A stretch of DNA of 43,557 nucleotides from positions 1 through 43,557 of the IMG/VR virus record IMGVR_UViG_3300013104_000035; one strand, written 5' to 3'. Position 1 is the stretch's first letter. Each line of letters starts with the position of its first letter. The position numbers and the translations under genes were made by a program. The notes beneath the pieces are model-generated. The model ran no database searches. It worked only from the letters and a program-made list of their open reading frames with translations, and was not told where the DNA came from. Below are positions 37,787 through 43,495 of the stretch, one piece after another. The DNA comes from a virus.

Positions 37787-38323
37787 TCAGTCCTCTCCAC
37801 AGCAGTCGGTGCAGATGTCCTTGGAGTTGGGGCAGGCGTACTCGTCCATGACGAACTCGCCGCACCAGCGGCAGGGCACGTCTCGGTTGGGCAGCCGGGT
37901 GCCGTCCGGCACGTTGCTCATGGCGACCAGGTAGGCCGGGTGGTCGTCCGGCACCTCGGTGACGTAGAGGCCGCGCCCGTCGCCCGGACCCTCGAAACCA
38001 CCGGGCGACCACGGGGCCGGGTCGTTGCAGTCGTTGGTCATCTCGTGCCGGCGCAGCAGGTCGTACGCGGCCTTCTGGAAGCCGGGGTGGACGTAGACGG
38101 CCGAGTCGTTGTCGGAGCCGTCGTGGCGGTCATCCTCGGGCACCCACCAGGAATCGAGCATGGCCTTCTGGCTCGGCCCGAGTCGCAGGAACCTCTCGGT
38201 GCCCGGTCGGGGCATCAGCGCGGCGGCGAAGCCTTCGGCGTCCTCCCGGGTCATGGGCGCCTTGCTCGTCACCGTTAGGGCGAACAGGATGGTGTGCTCG
38301 CTGTACTGGCTGTAGTCGGTCAT
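37787..38323 (-). CDS. Hypothetical protein with C-terminal zinc ribbon
   Basis: A 178-residue protein; ATG 38323 overlaps the previous stop. It includes ILFALTVTSKAPMTREDAEG, then a helix and SWWVPEDDRHDGSDNDS. The end is a cysteine ribbon (CRWCGE, then ACPNSKDICTDCC), which probably binds zinc and could contact nucleic acid. No family recognised. Confidence 0.65.
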   Translation of the reverse strand: MTDYSQYSEHTILFALTVTSKAPMTREDAEGFAAALMPRPGTERFLRLGPSQKAMLDSWWVPEDDRHDGSDNDSAVYVHPGFQKAAYDLLRRHEMTNDCNDPAPWSPGGFEGPGDGRGLYVTEVPDDHPAYLVAMSNVPDGTRLPNRDVPCRWCGEFVMDEYACPNSKDICTDCCGED

Positions 38324-38568
38324 GCCATGCCTCCCCGGCAGAAGTCGTTGTCGTTCAGGTCGCACTCGTCCCAGTCGCAGATGTGGTCGACGTACTCGAT
38401 CGGCAGGTCGTCGCCGTACTCCTCGACGGCCTCGTCCTCGGAGTCGAACCAGTAGCGGCCGATGCCGTCCGGCGTGACGAAGGCTGCGTCGCCCTCGTTG
38501 CGGACGTAGATCACGTCCGGCTCCTGCGTGGAGCGGTCCACGAAGTCAGCGGAGATCGTGCGGGTCAT
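38320..38568 (-). CDS. Small acidic protein
   Basis: An 82-residue protein from ATG 38568, with GAGGAGG upstream. It reads ISADFVDRSTQEPDVIYVRN, then FVTPDGIGRYWFDSEDEAVE and CDWDECDLNDNDFC. The strongly acidic, Cys-containing end is unusual. No family recognised. It starts a gene run after the operator at 38627. Confidence 0.6.
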   Translation of the reverse strand: MTRTISADFVDRSTQEPDVIYVRNEGDAAFVTPDGIGRYWFDSEDEAVEEYGDDLPIEYVDHICDWDECDLNDNDFCRGGMA

Positions 38569-38626
38569 GCGTGCCTCCTCGGGCAGGGTGGAGTGGTTGA
38601 CCTGACGGTCAGCGCCAGACCCGTGA

Positions 38627-38634
38627 CACACTTG
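38627..38634 (-). promoter_or_regulatory. Operator copy in an 88-base gap
   Basis: On the minus strand GTGGCCAAGTGTGTCAC carries the exact core, flanked by CGTG and CACG. The gap (38569-38656) also holds a CTGACGGTCAG dyad near 38601. A -10 box is not clear, so this may be an elongation-block site. Confidence 0.5.
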
Positions 38635-38656
38635 GCCACGGGCCTCGCACTCAGCA

Positions 38657-39001
38657 TCAGGACAGGGTGGTGAAACCGTCCGCACAGGCGATGACGGAGG
38701 TGTCTCCGACGTTGATCCAGCAGTCGGAGTGCGGAGCCTCCTCGGCGTCGTAGATGTCGCCGTCGAAGGGCTCCCAGCCCTCCCCCAGCGTCAGACCGAA
38801 CTCCACGTCGGCCGGGTCGACCTCGGGCGTCACCGGGGCCTCGACCTGCGTCGTGTCGAGAGTGGCCGTGGGCGTCCACGTCCCGGCGTCGACCAGGGTC
38901 AGGGCAGGGTCCGGCTTGCCGGCGTTGGCGATCTGGCTCGGGACCAGGGCCGCGGCTAGCAGGACAGCGGCAGCGCCGACGACCTTCAGGTTGGCGCTCA
39001 C
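38657..39001 (-). CDS. Predicted secreted or surface protein
   Basis: A 114-residue protein from GTG 39001 (GTGA overlap). Residues 1-28 form a signal peptide: VSANLKVV, a hydrophobic core (GAAAVLLAAALV) and an Ala-X-Ala-like cleavage end (IANAG). The mature part is acidic and ends CWINVGDTSVIACADG, with two Cys that may pair. Phage-encoded secreted proteins can mark lysogens or block superinfection; the role here is unknown. Confidence 0.65.
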   Translation of the reverse strand: MSANLKVVGAAAVLLAAALVPSQIANAGKPDPALTLVDAGTWTPTATLDTTQVEAPVTPEVDPADVEFGLTLGEGWEPFDGDIYDAEEAPHSDCWINVGDTSVIACADGFTTLS

Positions 39002-39138
39002 GCGGTCACCCCGCGGCTGATGTCGAGCATCGAGAGGTCGAGCTCTCGCGTGGCGTACTTGGCGGCGCGCTTGGCGCGGCGTGCCAGCGTCTGGGCCTTG
39101 CCCGTGCGGCCGGACTTGTGGGTGCTGTGCTTGGCCAT
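38998..39138 (-). CDS. Small basic protein
   Basis: A 46-residue protein from ATG 39138, with AGGAGG upstream. The N-terminal 32 residues are very basic (KHSTHKSGRTGKAQTLARRA), suggestive of nucleic-acid binding; the end is LDLSMLDISRG. No family recognised. It overlaps the next gene by four bases. It would be missed by length-filtered gene calling. Confidence 0.6.
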   Translation of the reverse strand: MAKHSTHKSGRTGKAQTLARRAKRAAKYATRELDLSMLDISRGVTA

Positions 39139-39173
39139 GGTGATGGTCCTCCTGTGTGGTGTGTCGGTTGTCC

Positions 39174-39193
39174 CTCAGGCCCCGTGGCCTGAG
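39174..39193 (-). terminator. Hairpin at the end of the 84-residue gene
   Basis: CTCAGGCC (39174-39181) pairs with GGCCTGAG (39186-39193) with a four-base loop, overlapping the stop codon of the gene ending at 39175. There is no T tract on the transcribed strand, so it is more likely an attenuator or end-stabilising hairpin. Confidence 0.5.
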
Positions 39194-39429
39194 AGGAAGA
39201 ACTGGCGGACCCACTCGGGTCCGAAGGTGCCGAAGCGGCTGGGGTCGCTCACGGGGTGCTGGACCCCTGCGGGCGTCACCATGACGACCGGCCCGCCGTA
39301 GAGGCTGCCGACGAAGGTGACTGGGGCTGAGGGCTCGTCGGGGTACTGGACCCAGACGGTGTAGGACACCTGGCCGGCGATGCCGCCCTGACGGCGGATG
39401 GGACCGAGCGTGGGCTTGCGGTCGTTCAC
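39175..39429 (-). CDS. Small hypothetical protein
   Basis: An 84-residue protein. I chose GTG 39429, which shares GTGA with the peptidase stop as in the rest of this operon; ATG 39441 in frame would overlap by 16 bases. It reads IAGQVSYTVWVQYPDEPSAP, then VTFVGSLYGGPVVMVTP and a GPEWVRQFFLSGHG end. The strand-rich sequence is not a recognised family. Confidence 0.6.
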   Translation of the reverse strand: MNDRKPTLGPIRRQGGIAGQVSYTVWVQYPDEPSAPVTFVGSLYGGPVVMVTPAGVQHPVSDPSRFGTFGPEWVRQFFLSGHGA

Positions 39430-40307
39430 GTTGTCTCCCATGCAGTCATTGCTCGCTCGATGTCCTCGGGCGTCGGGTCGTCGTTCCGGTAGTCCCAGTC
39501 GCGGTAGTGGTCGGACTCGCGCTCCCACTCCTCCTCCCACTGACGCTGGAGCGCCTCCCAGCGCGCCTCGTCGTCGGCGTCGTCGCCCCACTCGTCCGCT
39601 CGGGATCCGGGGATGTGCTCCAGATGCACGCCCTCGTTCTGGGCGTGGAAGCGTCGGTACAGTTCGACCATGGCGAACGTGTCATCGAGGTAGGCGTAGC
39701 CTCGCGTCGAGTGGTAGTCGTGGTAGCCCACGCCCCAGTTGATGGCCTTGCAGCCGAGGTGCTCAAGGAACGCCGTGTCCGAGAACGCTCCGATCCCGAC
39801 GACAGCGCCTGCCGCCTCGACTCGCTGAATCGTGGCGTCGTCCTCGTACTGGTAGAGCACGACATCCGTTCCGCCACGGTCGAACTCGATTACGTGGTCG
39901 TACTGGCGCTCCGCTTCGAAGTGGGCGGCCGTCGACCGGCCCGACTCCTCACCCACGGTGAGCAGCACGTCGGTGACGATGCCCAGCTTGGGCAGCATCT
40001 CCAGGATCACGTAGGCACCCAGTCGGTCATCGAGGGCACCCGAGTTGACGACCAGCCCGTCCGCCCGCTCGATGAAGCGGGCCTTGCGCTGCCTCGGGGA
40101 CACCACCGTGTCCAGATGCGCCACGGCCAGCACGTTGGAGCCGCGGTCGAGGAAGTGGTAGAAGTCCTCCGGGGCCCGCTCGGGGACCTTGACGGTCTTC
40201 ATGCCGTAGTGCCTGCCGAAGTTGCGCTCCGCCCTTGTCAGGGTCCCGGCCAGCGCATTCCGGTCGAACACGTCCCACGCGGTGGGACCACACACTTGCA
40301 CACTCAT
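39426..40307 (-). CDS. M28/M42-like zinc aminopeptidase
   Basis: A 293-residue protein from ATG 40307 (ATGA overlap). It has a co-catalytic zinc peptidase pattern: AHLDTV (H64, D66), SGALDDRLGAY (D93, D94), VGEESG (E120, E121), IEFDRGG (D143) and DYHSTRG (H199), the order seen in the M20/M28/M42 group. The last 70 residues are a very acidic, Trp-rich extension (EEEWERESDHYRDWDYRN). It probably trims peptides inside the cell; the phage role is unknown. The start region contains an operator copy. Confidence 0.75.
   Translation of the reverse strand: MSVQVCGPTAWDVFDRNALAGTLTRAERNFGRHYGMKTVKVPERAPEDFYHFLDRGSNVLAVAHLDTVVSPRQRKARFIERADGLVVNSGALDDRLGAYVILEMLPKLGIVTDVLLTVGEESGRSTAAHFEAERQYDHVIEFDRGGTDVVLYQYEDDATIQRVEAAGAVVGIGAFSDTAFLEHLGCKAINWGVGYHDYHSTRGYAYLDDTFAMVELYRRFHAQNEGVHLEHIPGSRADEWGDDADDEARWEALQRQWEEEWERESDHYRDWDYRNDDPTPEDIERAMTAWETT
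40291..40298 (-). promoter_or_regulatory. CAAGTGTG site at the start of the peptidase gene
   Basis: On the minus strand the start codon reads ATGAGTGTGCAAGTGTGTGG, so the exact core begins ten bases after the ATG. It points with transcription. As a bound site it would block elongation at the beginning of the gene. Confidence 0.45.
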
Positions 40308-41548
40308 GCCGCAACCTCAATCTCACTGGACTCCATGGCCCACAGGTCGGAGTGCAGGTCGGTGGAGAACTCCATCCAGTCCCGGCCCTCCAGGATGTCG
40401 GAGGGGCCGACGAGGAACCCTCCGTTGTTCACGTACATGTTCCCGGGGTCGAAGGACACCCGCTTGCTGGCCCAGCCCTCCATCGTGGCGGCGAGGACCC
40501 GGCCCTGATCGGCCTCCGACAGTTCGCCGTAGCCGTTGAACACCACGAAGGCGACAGCGCTGGTCGTGTCGAACGTGGGGACCAGCTTGGTGCCGTCCAG
40601 TCGGAGCGGGAAGGCCCATGCCCGACCGCTGACGTAGCCGTTCTCGTCGAACGTGCGGATCCCGAGGCCACCGTTGGACTTCAGGGTGCAGCGCGAGTGG
40701 CTGTACTCGGTCCACCAGCAGGAGCCCTCGTGGTAGAACTCGTCGGCTGGCAGGTTCAGCTGGCGCGTGAAAGCGACCCGCTTGGTGCCACCCACGCTGG
40801 ACTTCTGTGCCGCCTGCCCGATCTTGGACAGCAGCGCGTCCGGAGCCTTCTCGCCCCACGTCTTGTGGAGGTACTTGGCGATGCGCTTGGAGTATTTGCC
40901 GTCCTTGGAGACATACTCCATCCCGACGTTCCACGACGCGCTGATGAGCCTGTCGCGGAGCAGCCACTGCTCGCTGTTGTAGGGGATCTCCTGGTAGATC
41001 AGGGTACGGATCGCCTCCATACCGCTGGCCGTGATGAGGCCGTCCGGCAGGGTGACCTCGATGGTCTCGTCCTGCGGCGTGCCGTTCGGCATCACGAAGT
41101 GGATGGCCGGGGAGTCGCAGCAGTCCGACGACGAGTCGGTGTCGTGGTAGTGGTCCTCGTCGTCGCTGTGGACGTAGTAGTCGCACGAGTCGCAGTAGTT
41201 GTAGTAGTCGAAGCACGAGGAGCAGACGTGCTCGTTCCCGCAGTACACCGAGTAGATGTCGGAGTCGGGGACGTGCTCGTCGCAGCGGTCGCAGGAGGGG
41301 TAGCTGTCGAGGCAGTCGTCGCAGACCGTCCGGTAGCCACGGTCGACCGTGGTCATGTCCCCGTCCGGGGTGATCTCGTCGCAGTCCTCACACGTCGAGA
41401 AGTACGCGGCGATGCAGTCCTCGCAGACATCCTCGCCCGACTTGACGCCGGTCACGTCCTCGACGGTCTCCAGACAGTGCGCACACTCCAAGGCCGGTTC
41501 GGCGGCCTCCGTGGCGTCCTCGGTCACTCTCTCCATCACAGCGGTCAT
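40304..41548 (-). CDS. Multi-zinc-ribbon protein
   Basis: A 414-residue protein from ATG 41548. Residues 20-145 hold at least eight CxxC pairs in series (CAHC, CEDC, CEDC, CDDC, CDRC, CSSC, CDSC), a LIM/treble-clef-like array that would bind several zinc ions. After residue 150 there is a separate domain (FVMPNGTPQDETIEVTLPDG, then PYNSEQWLLRDRLISASW) with a long aromatic C-terminus. No family is certain, though related proteins occur in actinophages. The ribbons suggest protein or nucleic-acid binding in host takeover. It is the first large gene after the leader. Confidence 0.7.
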   Translation of the reverse strand: MTAVMERVTEDATEAAEPALECAHCLETVEDVTGVKSGEDVCEDCIAAYFSTCEDCDEITPDGDMTTVDRGYRTVCDDCLDSYPSCDRCDEHVPDSDIYSVYCGNEHVCSSCFDYYNYCDSCDYYVHSDDEDHYHDTDSSSDCCDSPAIHFVMPNGTPQDETIEVTLPDGLITASGMEAIRTLIYQEIPYNSEQWLLRDRLISASWNVGMEYVSKDGKYSKRIAKYLHKTWGEKAPDALLSKIGQAAQKSSVGGTKRVAFTRQLNLPADEFYHEGSCWWTEYSHSRCTLKSNGGLGIRTFDENGYVSGRAWAFPLRLDGTKLVPTFDTTSAVAFVVFNGYGELSEADQGRVLAATMEGWASKRVSFDPGNMYVNNGGFLVGPSDILEGRDWMEFSTDLHSDLWAMESSEIEVAA

Positions 41549-41599
41549 GACAGTTCTCCAGTGTCTAGGTGTGGTTCAGGCTTCTGCCTGCCAACGCGA

Positions 41600-41641
41600 G
41601 GCCCGGTCCCCAACCGGGCCGCACGCAAGCACTCAGGTGCT
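41600..41641 (-). other. Two hairpins in the leader of the zinc-ribbon gene
   Basis: GGCCCGGT (41600-41607) pairs with ACCGGGCC (41613-41620) around CCCCA. Then AGCAC (41628-41632) pairs with GTGCT (41637-41641). They lie in the roughly 200-base leader between the likely promoter near 41756 and the ATG at 41548. I see nothing else in this gap apart from the operator. Confidence 0.55.
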
Positions 41642-41746
41642 CGGTGTCTCGTGCCGTTCCAACAAGTCGCCTCGTGGACGACCCTCCATGTACTCCCCCC
41701 TCATATCTCCCCTCTCGGATCGGCGATACCCAGTGTGTTGGTGTGA

Positions 41747-41773
41747 CCACGGTAGCACACTTGCCCACCGTGG
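41747..41773 (-). promoter_or_regulatory. Operator and -10 box inside an inverted repeat
   Basis: CCACGGT (41747-41753) and ACCGTGG (41767-41773) enclose the exact core CAAGTGTG (minus strand, 41756-41763). On the minus strand the core is followed by CTACCGTGG, a plausible -10 (TACCGT), so it resembles the right-end CAAGTGTGCTAGAGT sites. It likely serves the zinc-ribbon gene. Confidence 0.55.
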
Positions 41774-41786
41774 CCAGACTGATGAC

Positions 41787-41888
41787 TCAGCCCAGCAGGC
41801 TGAGCAGGTCAGGCCCGAGGCAGATCACGACAGCGCTCACCAGGAGCCTGCGGACGCCTCGCTTCGACATCGTGGCGCAGGTGGCCAC
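41787..41888 (-). CDS. Tiny predicted membrane protein
   Basis: A 33-residue product from GTG 41888, one base after the previous stop. Its second half is hydrophobic (RRLLVSAVVICLGPDLLSLLG), enough for one membrane helix. There is no ribosome site, so translation would depend on coupling. ATG 41870 in frame would give 27 residues. Small hydrophobic proteins at operon starts are common in phages, but this is a weak call. Confidence 0.4.
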   Translation of the reverse strand: MATCATMSKRGVRRLLVSAVVICLGPDLLSLLG

Positions 41889-41889
41889 G

Positions 41890-42096
41890 TCAGTACCCGG
41901 CCATCACACGGCGGCGGAGCGTCGCGGGGTCGAGTGGCTTGAAGGTCGGCGCGACTCGTCGCGTCTCGACCGGGTGCGTCTTGCCGTCCGACGAGCGCCA
42001 GCGGCTGGAGCCCTGCGTCACGTTCTGGACGTAGTTGGAGCGGAACCGAGGCCCTCCGGGCGTCGGGCCTTGCAGGTAGGCGTGTGCCTTGGACAT
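41890..42096 (-). CDS. Small basic protein
   Basis: A 68-residue protein from ATG 42096, with GGAGGAACG upstream. It reads AYLQGPTPGGPRFRSNYVQN, then GSSRWRSSDGKTHPVETRRV and LRRRVMAGY. It is basic with Pro/Gly, suggesting nucleic-acid or surface binding. No family recognised. The next gene follows one base after its stop. Confidence 0.6.
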   Translation of the reverse strand: MSKAHAYLQGPTPGGPRFRSNYVQNVTQGSSRWRSSDGKTHPVETRRVAPTFKPLDPATLRRRVMAGY

Positions 42097-42115
42097 CGTT
42101 CCTCCAGTGGTCGGG

Positions 42116-42325
42116 TCAGAACTTCAGGATGTCTGCGAGGTGCGCAGCTTCGATCTCGGCAGCGGCGAGGTCGATCCCGTCCTCGTGGAGGACGAGCATG
42201 ATCTCGGTCTCCAGATCGGAGCGGGTGAGCAGGCCATGGGCGAAGTGCCCGGCCAGCTTGTAGAGGTGCGACCAGGCGAACTCGGAGATGTCGAGCCGCT
42301 CGGGGCGCGTGGCAGTAGCAGCCAT
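42116..42325 (-). CDS. First gene of the leftward operon, small acidic protein
   Basis: A 69-residue protein; I chose ATG 42325 because GGAGG lies upstream, although the frame opens further. It is helical (DISEFAWSHLYKLAGHFAHG, then RSDLETEIMLVLHEDGIDLA and AAHLADILKF). No family recognised. As the first gene after the right-end promoters it should be made very early after infection, a position often used for host-takeover proteins. Confidence 0.65.
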   Translation of the reverse strand: MAATATRPERLDISEFAWSHLYKLAGHFAHGLLTRSDLETEIMLVLHEDGIDLAAAEIEAAHLADILKF

Positions 42326-42419
42326 GGTGGCCTCCAGTGATCGGTGGTTGTTGCGGCTCCAGCGTGTGGCCAGTGGCCGGACACGGCGGAGCCGTTGTGG
42401 TGAGGGCGGGAGTTGATCC

Positions 42420-42476
42420 CTAGCACTTGCGCGGTGGCCAACGGCCACCCGCCTGCCGTCCGACTGTCACTCGGAC
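42420..42476 (-). other. Leader hairpins upstream of the first leftward gene
   Basis: GGTGGCC/GGCCACC (42433-42449, AAC loop) and GTCCGA/TCGGAC (42458-42476, seven-base loop) are both perfect. They lie in the leader of the leftward transcript. CAAGTGCTAGGGAT on the minus strand at about 42416-42429 is a shortened version of the operator-plus -10 element. Confidence 0.55.
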
Positions 42477-42516
42477 CTAGCAGCGAATCCCTCACCTAAA
42501 GTTTGTTGTCGCTTTC

Positions 42517-42596
42517 GGCGGACTCACTCGGAGCGACTGTCTCAGTCACTCTCACTCGGAGCGACTGTCTCAGTCACTCACCGGAGTGAGTCCGCC
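42517..42596 (-). ncRNA. Candidate three-way-junction leader RNA with tandem repeat
   Basis: An outer 13-base-pair stem pairs 42517-42529 with 42584-42596. Inside are two copies of a 28-base direct repeat (42523-42550, 42551-42578), each giving a nine-pair hairpin with a triloop (42531-42551 and 42559-42579). In the minus-strand transcript all nine pairs form with one U-G wobble and an AGA loop; in the plus strand that position is a C-A mismatch. So structure favours the leftward RNA. It lies between the early promoters and the first gene. Confidence 0.55.
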
Positions 42597-42889
42597 TACA
42601 CCCAGAGTCCTCACCTAGTTCAGCCCTCACCTCCCGAGCGGACATCCACAAGGGTGACGAGACAGCGGCCTAGATCAGTGTGCTGACCACCCGGAGGTGC
42701 CAGCCGAGACGCTAGTCACGACGTTGATCGGGGGACGGAAGGGATCGACCTACTAGGTGCGAGGATGCCCTCGTGCTCACCGTTGGGTGTCACCGCCGAT
42801 TCAGTGGGTACTGCCCACCTACTTGACCGCCGACTCCATGCTCTGAAGTTGTGGTGCGAACCCGACCCGCTGGGCCGTTCGCTTGGTCC

Positions 42890-42908
42890 TACTCTAGCAC
42901 ACTTGGCC
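42890..42908 (-). promoter_or_regulatory. Right-end operator-promoter module 1
   Basis: The minus strand reads GGCCAAGTGTGCTAGAGTA: exact core (42898-42905), one base, then -10 TAGAGT (42891-42896). The -35 box is not clear (TTCGCT about 18 bases upstream). Points to the leftward operon. Confidence 0.65.
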
Positions 42909-42968
42909 ACCCGGAGCGAACCGAGCGGGCCAGCGGCCCGATCCTCACCGACCGGAGCCGGTGAGCCC

Positions 42969-42987
42969 TACTCTAGCACACTTGGCC
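42969..42987 (-). promoter_or_regulatory. Right-end operator-promoter module 2
   Basis: Identical 19 bases to module 1, 79 bases further right: core 42977-42984, TAGAGT 42970-42975. A CTCACCG/CGGTGAG hairpin (42944-42965) begins about five bases after the -10 box, so the transcript would start with it. Confidence 0.65.
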
Positions 42988-43048
42988 GGACCGGCGAACC
43001 GGAGCGACTGGGCAGTGCCTGCCCTCACCGAGCGAACCCGGTGAGCCG

Positions 43049-43067
43049 TACTCTAGCACACTTGGCC
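43049..43067 (-). promoter_or_regulatory. Right-end operator-promoter module 3
   Basis: Same 19 bases again, 80 bases further right: core 43057-43064, TAGAGT 43050-43055. CTCACCG/CGGTGAG hairpin at 43024-43045 follows it. A reversed variant CAAGTGAG is at 43073-43080, making a facing pair. Confidence 0.65.
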
Positions 43068-43218
43068 GGAGCCAAGTGAGTCAAGCGATACGCCGGAGGT
43101 CTGTAACCAGTCCCCGCTGGTGCGCCCTACTGAGCACGGTCCCCTACGGTTCCATGCCGTTCGCAACGCTATCCCCTCCCCCAAGCGCTAGGCGCTCGGT
43201 TCGGTGCGGCGTGATGCC

Positions 43219-43235
43219 ACTCTAGCACACTTGCT
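43219..43235 (-). promoter_or_regulatory. Right-end operator-promoter module 4
   Basis: The minus strand reads GAGCAAGTGTGCTAGAGTGG, with core 43226-43233 and TAGAGT 43219-43224. It lacks the following CTCACCG hairpin of modules 2 and 3 and is 169 bases from module 3. Confidence 0.6.
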
Positions 43236-43327
43236 CACGTGCCTGCCCAGTGACCGGGCTAGATGCGAGTCACGTCCCGGAGCGGTGAACCGTTCCGGCC
43301 TGACAACGAGAACACTACGGGTCGGCA

Positions 43328-43335
43328 CACACTTG
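43328..43335 (-). promoter_or_regulatory. Rightmost CAAGTGTG site
   Basis: The minus strand reads TTGTGCAAGTGTGTGCC. The core is exact but no TAGAGT follows, so it is an operator-like site without an attached -10 box. It lies about 120 bases downstream of the end-most promoter (43457-43485) in the transcription direction. Confidence 0.5.
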
Positions 43336-43449
43336 CACAAGTCGAGTGGCCAGATTGGGTGCGTTTCCGCAGGTCAGCCCGTGTAACGCAGTCGGGCGTG
43401 TCGCGCCTCCCTCGCGTGCGCCACTCCTGTTCTCTCACACGCACACATG

Positions 43450-43495
43450 TAACGTTGTGTTATGGGTCTGAGCCTAGCTGCCCAACGCGACGTTA
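43450..43495. repeat. Imperfect inverted repeat near the right end
   Basis: TAACGTTGTGTT..GGG (43450-43466) pairs with CCCAACGCGACGTTA (43481-43495) over 15 positions with a two-base bulge, and two pairs are G-U in the plus-strand RNA. The loop is 14 bases. It could be a structured RNA, a protein-binding site or part of an end-processing site. A promoter overlaps it. Confidence 0.5.
43457..43485 (-). promoter_or_regulatory. Leftward promoter at the right end
   Basis: On the minus strand TTGGGC (43480-43485), a 17-base spacer and TAACAC (43457-43462) resemble a sigma-A promoter. It lies inside the inverted repeat and upstream of all operator modules, so it may be the outermost start of the leftward transcript. 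Confidence 0.4.

Noticed and set aside
40235-41746. 503-residue plus-strand frame opposite the peptidase and zinc-ribbon genes
   Set aside because: Antisense shadow with valine-rich low complexity; the minus-strand genes have catalytic and zinc motifs.
41549-41786. tRNA or other classical RNA gene in the leader gap
   Set aside because: Hairpins are present, but no cloverleaf, TTC-A arm or CCA-like end could be built. I also found no convincing tRNA elsewhere in the window.
42523-42578. CRISPR array (two 28-base direct repeats)
   Set aside because: The copies are directly adjacent without spacers, only two exist, and no cas genes are near. They form hairpins within a larger stem instead.
42716-42910. 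64-residue minus-strand frame at the right end
   Set aside because: Starts inside an operator-promoter module, lacks a ribosome site and is Ser/Arg/Pro-rich, like random frames in this non-coding region.
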